Below are positions 56,915-64,000 of a stretch of 64,000 nt of DNA, one piece after another; within the stretch, counting starts at the first letter, position 1; the number at the start of each line of letters is the position of its first letter. The stretch comes from JAQBQB01 sp963846925 (GTDB taxonomy: Bacteria > Gemmatimonadota > Gemmatimonadetes > Gemmatimonadales > Gemmatimonadaceae). The notes below the pieces were generated by a model that had not been told where the DNA came from, searched no databases, and saw nothing but the letters and a program-made list of their open reading frames with translations. The position numbers and the translations under genes are program-made. The stretch lies in NCBI GenBank assembly GCA_963846925.1, contig CAWJXW010000012.1:53496-117495 (forward strand), given 5' to 3'.

Positions 56915-58332
56915 TATGAGTCGTTTGTGACAATCGCGCCCGATGGATCGCGGCTCTGCCGCGCGTGGCGTTGGATCGCTGGCCGTCGCGGCATGCAACG
57001 TCAAGCACAGCTGCTCGCCCCGCAGAACCCGGGACTGGTCGACCCGGGCGCGTCGCCAACGCGGCGGCGGCGTTCGCGCTGCGCGTCGGCGCCGTCGGCC
57101 GCGTGACGCGCCGTCGTCGACTGCGGCGGCAACTCGAGTGCTCTGGCAGGAGGTCGGCAATCTCACCGACGAGTATCACAACGCCGACTTCCAGACCACC
57201 CGCCAGGACATCGACCAGCGGTCGATGGGCGACGACAACCGGCGAATCCGTACACCAGCGTCACGCAGCAGCGCGGATTCGTGCGCGACGCGATCGCCGC
57301 GATGAGGAAGTACATGCCCGACAGCACCGCGGACATCGGCGAGATGTACATGGCGCTGGCCTTCCTCGAGATGTCGCTGGCCGAGAACTACTGCAACGGC
57401 ATTCCGCTGGGGCACACGACAGCGGCGTCGTTCACGTTCGGGCCGGCGCTCACGGACGCGCAGGTGCTCGACAGCGCGTCGGCGCACCTCGATACGGCGC
57501 TCGCGATCAACAAGGGGACGAGCGCGCAAGCGACGTTCGTCAAGCAGGCGACGTCGATCCTCAAGGCGCGCGTGCTGGTCGATCAGGGCAAGTTCGCCGC
57601 GGCGCGCGGCGCTGGTCGCTCGGCCGTGCCGTCGACCTACAGCTATATACTTCGCGACGTCGCAGGCGAAGGCGGTGTGAGCCACGGCCACTGGTCGATC
57701 GTCAACTCGACCGCGCGGGTCAGCGTCGGCGACAGCTTCGAGATCGTCAACGGCGCCCAACGCCCATCAAGAACGCGCTGCCGTTCGCGTCGGCGAACGA
57801 CCCGCGCGTGCCGATACGCACGGCGCCAGGCGACGCCGACGGTCGTCGCCGAGGACGGTTCGACGCCGCTGTTCGTCGAACAGCTGATCTGGGGCGGTTC
57901 GATCCGATCCCGATGGTGTCGGGCATCGACGCGCGTCTGATCGAGGCCGAGGCGAAGCTGCAACGCCGAACGACATCGCGGGCATGATGACGATTCTCAA
58001 CGCGCTGCGTGCGGCGCCGCCAAAGATCGGCAACTGTCAGCCCGCGGCGATGGCGGCGCTTGCCGACGCCGGCCACGCAGGACGCCGCGACCACGCTGTT
58101 CTTCCGCGAGAAGGCGTTCTGGACGTTCGGTCGCGGCCAGCGCTTGAACGACACTGCGCCGGCTGATGCGCCAGTACGGCCGGACGGAAGACCAGGTGTT
58201 CCCGACTGGTCCAGTACTTCAAGGGTGGCTCGTACGGTCACACGATCAACCTCCCGGTCACGAATACGGAGCTGCTCGAACCCACTGTTCAAGGGCTGCA
58301 TCGGACCGCAACCCATAGCCGAGTTCGTGTAG
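56915..58332 (+). pseudogene. SusD/RagB-family lipoprotein, many frameshifts
   Basis: Starts 20 bases after the SusC end. Recognisable pieces: LLAPQNPGLVDP, LWQEVGNLTDEYHNADFQTTRQDID, a longer intact stretch DAIAAMRKYMPDSTADIGEMYMALAFLEMSLAENYCNGIPLGH... to about 57640, and HWSIVNSTARVSVGDSFEIVNG. The end EFV-stop at 58330 is followed by a strong terminator. Indels are as dense as in the SusC part except between about 57270 and 57620. Confidence 0.75.
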
Positions 58333-58340
58333 TCGACCTC

Positions 58341-58375
58341 GACAGCCCGCGACTCTGCGTCGCGGGCTGTCTTGC
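58341..58375 (+). terminator. Strong terminator-like hairpin after the second susCD pair
   Basis: GACAGCCCGCGAC, loop TCTGC and GTCGCGGGCTGTC form a perfect 13-bp stem nine bases after the SusD stop. The following TTGCG is only weakly U-rich. Confidence 0.65.
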
Positions 58376-58475
58376 GTAGGCGACGCTCCCGGTCGAGATG
58401 CTCGGGGACGGATTCGCAAACGGCCCATCCCTACGGTATCATCTCATGATCTCCCCGCCTTTCCTCGAGGTTCGT

Positions 58476-61388
58476 ATGCCCCGCTCCGGCTGGTTTCTCG
58501 CCATCGTCCTGACAGCAGCGCCTCTTTACGGGCAGCAACCGCACCCGCCCGCGAAGCCGACGCTGACCAGCGCCGACTACGCCAAATGGGAGACGCTTGG
58601 CGCCGGCGCGCTTTCGCCCGACGGAAAATGGGTGGCGTACGACTTCCGCCGCGGAAATGGAACGACCGAGCTCCACTACCGCGCGGTCGGCTCCGACAAA
58701 GAACAGTCGGCGCGCTCGGCGACCAACCCGCAGTTCTCGGCGAACAGCCGCTGGCTCCTCTATACGATCACGCCGGACACCGCGGGTGGACGCGGCGGTC
58801 GCGGGGGCCGTGCCGGCGGCGGTGGTGGGAGAGGCGGCGGCGGAGCGCCCGCTGAGAACGGCGCGGCTCCCAACCGTAACAAGGTGGCTGTCGTCGATCT
58901 GAGAACGGGCGCCACCACGACGCTCGACGACGTGCAGTCGTACACGCTGAGCGGCGACGGCTCGCACGTCGCGCTGCGCCGCTATCCGGCGGGCGGGCGC
59001 CGCGCGGCCGACGTCATCGTGCGCGACCTCGACGCGGGCACCGAGCTGGCGTTCGGCAACGTCTCGGAGTCGTCGTGGAGCGAAGACGGCGCGATGCTCG
59101 CCATGACGATCGACGTCGACGGCCACACGGGGAACGGCGTTCAGGTGATCGACACGCGAACGGGAGCGATCAAGTCACTCGACGCGAGCGACGCCGCCTA
59201 TACAGGGCTGACGTGGCGTGCGCACTCGGACGACCTCGCCGCCATGCGCAGCAAGACGGACAGCGCCTTCGCCGACACCGCGTACGCCGTGTTGGCCTGG
59301 CACGGAGTCGGCGCCGCGGCCAAGAAGCAAGTATATGATTTCTCGAATGACCGGTCGTTCCCGGCCGGACTTCGCGTCGCCGCGTACCGCACGCCGACCT
59401 GGTCCGACGACGGAGCGACGTTGTTCTTCGGCGTCGCGCCGCGCGAGCCAAAGGTTACAGCCGAGCGCCGCGCGCCGGGCGAGCTGCCGCCGGCCAAAGT
59501 GCAGGTCTGGCACTGGAAGGACGTGCGCGAGTTCCACCAGCAGGAGGTCAGCGCGAACCAGGACCGCTCGCGTACCACCCTCGTTTCATGGCACATCGGC
59601 GAGCCGTCGAGCGTTCGCCTGAGCGTCGACCCGCTGGAGACCGTGCAGCTCTCCGAGAACGGCGCCGCCGCGTTGGCGACGGACGAAGGACCGTACGCCC
59701 GCGAGTTCATGTCGGGTCGCCAGTATCGCGACGTCTACTCGGTGGACGTCACGAGCGGCAAGCGCACGAAGATTCTGACCAAGTCGCTCTACGGCGCGAC
59801 GCTGAGCCCGAGCGGCCGATACGCCGCGTACCAGCAGGACGGCCAGTGGAACGTGCTCGACCTCAAGAGCGGCGCGCGCACGAATCTCACCGGCAAGCTC
59901 AAGACCGGCTTCGTGAACACCGAGGACGACCATCCGGTGCCGGAGCGGCGCGCGTACGGGCTCGCCGGCTTCACCACGGGCGAGAAGTCGGTTCTCGTGA
60001 ACGACCGCTTCGACCTCTGGCAGATCGCGATCGACGGATCGTCGGCGACGCGCCTCACGCACGGACGCGAAGACTCGACCGTCTACCGCTGCGTCAACGA
60101 AGGCGGCGGGTTCGGCGGCGGCGGCGGTCGCGGCGGGCGAGGGGGCGGCGGTGCGCGGACGACGCCGTGCCAACTCGACGGTGAAGGCAGAACGATCGAC
60201 GCGTCGAAGCCGCTCGTGTTGTCGGCCACCGGCGAATACAACAAGAAGAGCGGATACTCTCGGCTCACGATCGGCCAGCCGGCGCAGCAGCTCGTCTGGC
60301 TCGACAAGAGCGTGACCGGTCTCCGGCGCGCCGAGAACGCGGACGTCTTCCTGCTCGAGGAGCAGACGGCAGAGGAGTCGCCGAACTACTACGTCGCGGG
60401 TGCGTCGCTCGCCGACGCCAAGCGCGTGTCGCAGACGAACGCGTTTCAGACCGACTACGCGTGGCCGAAGCAGGTGCTGATGAACTACAGCAACAAGCGC
60501 GGCGACAAGCTGCAGATGATGCTGACGTATCCGGCGAACTACGAGCCGGGCAAGAAGTATCCGATGGTCGTCTACTACTATGAAAAGCTCTCGCAGGGCT
60601 TCAACTCGTACTTGATGCCCAACGAGCGGAATCCCTATAACACGGCGGTTTTTGCGCAGAACGGATACTTCGTGCTTCGCCCGGACATCGTCTTCCAGGC
60701 GCGCAATCCGGGATACTCGGGGCTCGACTGCGTGACGTCGGCCGTGGCCGCTGTCGAGTCGAAAGTCGCTGACATCGACGCGAAGCACGTCGGCAACATG
60801 GGACACTCGTGGGGCGGATATCAGTCGGCGTTCTACGCGGTGCACAACCACGGCACCTTCGCCGCGTCGATCGCCGGCGCGCCGCTCACCGACTTGATCA
60901 GCATGTACGGCTACACGTCCGGAAACAGCGGTCTCCCCGAGACCGGCCACTACGAAACGAGCCAGGAGCGCATGCAGGTCCCGCTGTGGGAGGACCCGCA
61001 AGCCTACATCCGCAACTCGACCGTGTACGCGGTCGATTCGCTCCACACGCCGCTCCTGCTCGAGGAGGGCGACGCCGACGGAAACGTGAACCACTTCCAG
61101 AGCGAGGAGCTGTACAACTTCGGCCGGCGGTTGGGGAAGCAGGTCGTGTATCTCGTCTACGAGGGCGAGAACCACAACGTCGCCCGTCCGGAGAGCCAGG
61201 CTGACTACCTGCATCGGCAACTCGAGTGGTTCGGCTACTTCCTGAAGGGCGATCCGCCGGCACCATGGATCACCGACGGGGAGACCTACCTCGCGCGTCA
61301 GAAGATTCTAAAGGACGGGACGACCGCGCCGGGAGCAGCCGCGGTGCAGGCCGGAAGTCCGACAGGACGCGGCGGAGGCAGGCCCTAA
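58476..61388 (+). CDS. Secreted S9 (prolyl oligopeptidase) family peptidase
   Basis: 970 residues from ATG 58476, with GAGG upstream. A signal peptide (MPRSGWFLAIVLTAAPLYGQQ) is followed by a seven-bladed propeller of WD/PD40-like repeats with two glycine-rich inserts (around 58790-58850 and 60105-60160). The alpha/beta-hydrolase domain has the nucleophile Ser778 in GHSWGGYQ, Asp868 in EGDADGNV and His900 in EGENHNV. It cleaves peptides in the periplasm or outside. The first motif NYSNKRGDKLQMMLTYPANYEPGKKYPMVVYYYEK is typical of S9 members. An octamer array begins five bases after the stop. Confidence 0.92.
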   Translation: MPRSGWFLAIVLTAAPLYGQQPHPPAKPTLTSADYAKWETLGAGALSPDGKWVAYDFRRGNGTTELHYRAVGSDKEQSARSATNPQFSANSRWLLYTITPDTAGGRGGRGGRAGGGGGRGGGGAPAENGAAPNRNKVAVVDLRTGATTTLDDVQSYTLSGDGSHVALRRYPAGGRRAADVIVRDLDAGTELAFGNVSESSWSEDGAMLAMTIDVDGHTGNGVQVIDTRTGAIKSLDASDAAYTGLTWRAHSDDLAAMRSKTDSAFADTAYAVLAWHGVGAAAKKQVYDFSNDRSFPAGLRVAAYRTPTWSDDGATLFFGVAPREPKVTAERRAPGELPPAKVQVWHWKDVREFHQQEVSANQDRSRTTLVSWHIGEPSSVRLSVDPLETVQLSENGAAALATDEGPYAREFMSGRQYRDVYSVDVTSGKRTKILTKSLYGATLSPSGRYAAYQQDGQWNVLDLKSGARTNLTGKLKTGFVNTEDDHPVPERRAYGLAGFTTGEKSVLVNDRFDLWQIAIDGSSATRLTHGREDSTVYRCVNEGGGFGGGGGRGGRGGGGARTTPCQLDGEGRTIDASKPLVLSATGEYNKKSGYSRLTIGQPAQQLVWLDKSVTGLRRAENADVFLLEEQTAEESPNYYVAGASLADAKRVSQTNAFQTDYAWPKQVLMNYSNKRGDKLQMMLTYPANYEPGKKYPMVVYYYEKLSQGFNSYLMPNERNPYNTAVFAQNGYFVLRPDIVFQARNPGYSGLDCVTSAVAAVESKVADIDAKHVGNMGHSWGGYQSAFYAVHNHGTFAASIAGAPLTDLISMYGYTSGNSGLPETGHYETSQERMQVPLWEDPQAYIRNSTVYAVDSLHTPLLLEEGDADGNVNHFQSEELYNFGRRLGKQVVYLVYEGENHNVARPESQADYLHRQLEWFGYFLKGDPPAPWITDGETYLARQKILKDGTTAPGAAAVQAGSPTGRGGGRP

Positions 61389-61393
61389 GAAGG

Positions 61394-61421
61394 GGTGGAC
61401 CGGTGGACCGGTGGACCGGTG
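61394..61421 (+). repeat. Octamer array GGTGGACC x3.5
   Basis: Begins five bases after the TAA of the S9 peptidase gene, in sense orientation. Confidence 0.93.
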
Positions 61422-61519
61422 TAAGCGGGAATCTTGACCCGGGAACTGAGAACTCTGCGTGTAGCTGCGCCGGTCGCCCGGCCCGGCCCACTCTTGTGAA
61501 CTGACCCTCACTTCGATTC

Positions 61520-63109
61520 ATGCGACGATCTCACGCCGTCTCTCTCGCTCTCGTCTCGATCCTTGCGTCCGCCTCCTCGGCGCTCGCCCAGGACAACCCC
61601 ACGGGCGACCCGATCGTCCAGAAGATCTACGACGAAGGCATGCATCGGTCGCAAGCATCCCGTCTGGCTCAGGTGCTGATGGATTCGATCGGGCCGAGGC
61701 TGACGGGGTCACCGGCGAACCGCGCGGCGAACGAGTGGCTCCTCCGCACGTACAAAGCGTGGGGAGTGGACGCCAAGAACGAGCAGTACGGCACGTGGCG
61801 AGACTGGACGCGCGGGCCGAGCCGGCTCGAGCTCGTCGCGCCGCGCGTGCGCGTGCTCGAGGCGACGATGCACGCCTGGAGCGCGGCGACGCCGGCGGGC
61901 GGCGTCACGGCGGACGTCGTCATCATTCCGACCGCGGCGGAAATCGGCGACAGCGCCGGCTTCGTCAGGTGGCTCGGCGGCGTGAAGGGAAAGCTCGTGC
62001 TCGCGAGCATGCCGCAGCCGAGCTGCCGCCCCGACTCCGACACTCACTTCTGGGCTGACTCGGCCGTCTACCACCACGCCGTCGCGCTGCGCGACAGCGC
62101 GCAGGCGAACTGGAACGCGCGGCTCACCGCGGCGCGCGTCAACGGCCGCATGCTCGGTCCCGTGCTCGAGCGTGCCGGCGTCGCCGGAATTCTGTCGAAC
62201 ACGTGGTCGCGCGGATGGGGTGTGGACAAGATCCAGTCGGCGCGCGCGACGCTCGTCCCTTCGTTCGACGTCTCGTGCGAGGACTACACGCTTCTCGCTC
62301 GGCTCGCGTCCAACGGACAGCATCCGCGCGTGCGAGCGATCGCCGAGGCTACGCTGGCGCCCAACGAGGCTCCGGTGTTCAACACGGTTGCCAGGATCAA
62401 CGGATCGGAGAAGCCGAACGAGTACGTGATGCTCTCGGCGCACCTCGATTCGTGGGACGCGGGGAGCGGCGCGACGGACAACGGGACCGGCACGATCACC
62501 ATGCTCGAGGCGATGCGCATCCTGAAGACGGCGTATCCGAACCCCAAGCGCACGATTCTGGTCGGCCACTGGAGCGGGGAAGAGGAAGGCGACATCGGGT
62601 CGTCGGCGTTCGCGGCCGACCATCCGGAGATCCTCAAGGGGCTCCAGGCGCTGTTCAACCAGGACAACGGGACGGGCGAGATCGACTCGGTGCAGACGAA
62701 CGGCTTCATCGACGCCGCGCCGTCGCTGGCGCGCTGGATGTCGCGCATGCCGGCGGACCTCACGAAGAACGTGGCGCTGATGCTGCCCGGCATCGCGCAC
62801 GACGAGAGTACGGACAGTGACGCGTTCGACTGCCGAGACGCGCCCGCGTTCTTCCTGTCGTCGTCGGACTGGTCGTATACCGACTACACCTGGCACACCA
62901 ACCGCGACACCTACGACAAGGTCAACTTCGACGAGGTGAAGCGGAACGCGACACTGGTGGCGATGTTCGCGTACCAGGCGTCGGAGGACCCGAACTTCGT
63001 CTCGCGCGCGCGGCGCGTGCCGCCGACGAGCCCGCGAACCGGACAGCCGATGCAGGTTCCGCAGTGCGACCGTGCGCCGCGGAGCTGGAAGGACGCGCAG
63101 CGGCCGTAG
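61520..63109 (+). CDS. Secreted M28-family metallopeptidase
   Basis: 529 residues. A signal peptide (MRRSHAVSLALVSILASASSALAQ) and a PA-like insert (ADVVIIPTAAEIGDSAGFVRWLGGVKGKLVLA) precede the peptidase core. Zinc ligands: His308 in LSAHLDSWDAGSGATDNGTG and Asp320, then WSGEEEGDIGSSAF with the catalytic and metal glutamates, and YTWHTNRDTYDKV near the end with the last histidine. It would act on peptides with the S9 enzyme upstream, which ends 131 bases before. An octamer array begins five bases after its stop. Confidence 0.92.
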   Translation: MRRSHAVSLALVSILASASSALAQDNPTGDPIVQKIYDEGMHRSQASRLAQVLMDSIGPRLTGSPANRAANEWLLRTYKAWGVDAKNEQYGTWRDWTRGPSRLELVAPRVRVLEATMHAWSAATPAGGVTADVVIIPTAAEIGDSAGFVRWLGGVKGKLVLASMPQPSCRPDSDTHFWADSAVYHHAVALRDSAQANWNARLTAARVNGRMLGPVLERAGVAGILSNTWSRGWGVDKIQSARATLVPSFDVSCEDYTLLARLASNGQHPRVRAIAEATLAPNEAPVFNTVARINGSEKPNEYVMLSAHLDSWDAGSGATDNGTGTITMLEAMRILKTAYPNPKRTILVGHWSGEEEGDIGSSAFAADHPEILKGLQALFNQDNGTGEIDSVQTNGFIDAAPSLARWMSRMPADLTKNVALMLPGIAHDESTDSDAFDCRDAPAFFLSSSDWSYTDYTWHTNRDTYDKVNFDEVKRNATLVAMFAYQASEDPNFVSRARRVPPTSPRTGQPMQVPQCDRAPRSWKDAQRP

Positions 63110-63113
63110 ATCG

Positions 63114-63145
63114 GGTGGACCGGTGGACCGGTGGACCGGTGGACC
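63114..63145 (+). repeat. Octamer array GGTGGACC x4
   Basis: Four units beginning five bases after the TAG of the M28 gene, sense orientation. The other end lies 12 bases from the stop of the convergent lipoprotein gene. Confidence 0.95.
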
Positions 63146-63157
63146 GGACAACCTCGT

Positions 63158-63769
63158 TTATCGCGGCGCCGGCGGTTTTCCGGTTGTGTCCACACGAACG
63201 CCCTTCAGCACTCGGCGGTCCTTCTCGAGCTTGGACAGGGATTGCCGGTCGATCGCGAGGTGGGCGAGGTAGCTGTGGTTGATCGCGTCGTAGACGCGGC
63301 CATCGAACGTGATCTTGCCCGCTCCGTCCTTGCCGCCCCACGTGTCCGCGAGGAGCGTGTAGAGCAGGCCCGTGAACTTGAGCTTCGTGCCGGATTCGAA
63401 GCTCATGTCGATCGTGTTTCCATCCGGGTTCACGTCGACCGCCACGCCGGGCGTGCCGTCGAGGACGTCCACTTCTTCGATGTACTTGCCGTCTTTGGTG
63501 ACGAGCTTGCCGTGGCTAACCTGGCGGTCGCCCGATGACAGTTCGCGCTGCAGCGTGATCGGCTTGGCGAGATAGAATTGGAGCGATTTGATCTCGGCCG
63601 GAGTGAGCGAGAGCTGTTCGCGGAGTTGACGCGTGAAGTCGACGCGGTCCTCTTTGGAGGTTGGCGCCGGTGCGGACGACGTCACGCCGCCTTGCGGGAC
63701 CGAGGATGCGTGAGAGCAGGCGACCAGGGCGATTGCGGCGCAGAGACAAGCAAATCGAGCGAAGCCCAT
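63158..63769 (-). CDS. Lipoprotein of unknown function
   Basis: 203 residues from ATG 63769; GAGG six bases upstream favours it over ATG 63775. Signal MGFARFACLCAAIALVAC with lipobox LVAC, then a Ser/Pro/Ala spacer. The body starts with a helical VDFTRQLREQLSLTPAEIKSLQFYLAKPITLQREL, then beta strands (EEVDVLDGTPGVAVDVNPDGNTIDMSFESGTKLKFTG) and KDGAGKITFDGRVYDAINHSYLAHLAIDRQSL. No named family recognised. Convergent with the M28 gene. Confidence 0.65.
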   Translation of the reverse strand: MGFARFACLCAAIALVACSHASSVPQGGVTSSAPAPTSKEDRVDFTRQLREQLSLTPAEIKSLQFYLAKPITLQRELSSGDRQVSHGKLVTKDGKYIEEVDVLDGTPGVAVDVNPDGNTIDMSFESGTKLKFTGLLYTLLADTWGGKDGAGKITFDGRVYDAINHSYLAHLAIDRQSLSKLEKDRRVLKGVRVDTTGKPPAPR

Positions 63770-64000
63770 CGGCATCCTCGGCTTCCAAATTGGTTGGCTG
63801 ATCAGAGAGTACCGCGTTAGGCGGCAAGGTGGCCGGGAGACCACCGCGCAGAATCGTACCGACCCTGCGTGTGGAAAGATCCCGGGCCCATGGCTGCTGG
63901 CAAAGCTCTCGACCGGGCGGTGCGGCGTCCAGCGGTCGTCCGAGCCGCACAGGGGAGCGGCGCCGCGCGCCGCCCCCGTGTGCGCCTCGACCGCGGCTAC

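Noticed and set aside
63845..64000. Possible gene start at the right edge
   Set aside because: No frame with a convincing start, ribosome binding site or protein pattern in the remaining 156 bases.

Overview
The window is GC-rich bacterial chromosome. The gene content points to Gemmatimonadota: several secreted proteins made of a carboxypeptidase-regulatory domain plus a TonB-plug-like tail, two SusC/SusD-type systems, secreted S9, M14 and M28 peptidases, DUF4397 and FG-GAP proteins, and a LOTUS-NYN protein. This is an inference from gene families; there is no rRNA gene here to settle it. No prophage, insertion sequence, CRISPR array or defence island was seen. The only RNA gene found is one tRNA-Arg(CCG).

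Layout. 0-5 kb: the end of an aminotransferase class V gene, a tandem pair of regulatory/plug proteins (one broken) and tyrS. 5-7.3 kb: an amidohydrolase and an HNH nuclease. 7.3-13.6 kb: two 16-bp tandem arrays around a broken four-helix-bundle gene, then a minus-strand operon that reads, from its promoter end, sensor kinase, two small membrane/coiled-coil proteins, sigma-54 response regulator, an outer-membrane barrel with a bactofilin-like front end, and a DUF4390-like protein. 13.7-16.7 kb: yjbQ, a LOTUS-NYN protein and mpg. 16.7-24.6 kb: kbl and tdh (threonine to glycine) with membrane glycosyltransferase-like genes between and beside them, two of these frameshifted. 25-29.1 kb: a methyltransferase-like protein, a CDF transporter, fpg and an RlmI-like rRNA methyltransferase. 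29.5-36.6 kb: a susC-susD operon followed by lipoproteins. 36.7-43.1 kb: a polytopic membrane protein, a YceI-like protein, an LTXXQ-like protein and a large FG-GAP/VCBS protein. 43.2-50.4 kb: regulatory/plug proteins, a third TMTC-like protein, mltG, ruvX, rho and tRNA-Arg. 50.5-63.8 kb: secreted M14 carboxypeptidase, a second susC-susD pair riddled with frameshifts, S9 and M28 peptidases and a lipoprotein. The outer-membrane receptors, SusD lipoproteins and secreted peptidases together suggest a scavenger of peptides and oligomers.

The most unusual signal is a set of short tandem arrays that begin at, or a few bases after, stop codons. They are mostly 8-bp units (also 6, 7 and 16 bp) and each is in a fixed sense orientation relative to the gene it follows. 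Five genes carry GGTGGACC, one carries TTGACGGC, one AGCTGGAC, two a CTGGTCT type, one GCAACT, and two related 16-mers. Convergent fpg and rlmI-like genes each carry their own, different array. I cannot match this pattern to a described element.

A second theme is a high number of single-base frameshifts in otherwise well conserved genes, some at homopolymer runs. This may be real decay or an unpolished assembly; it needs read-level checking before any gene here is called dead.
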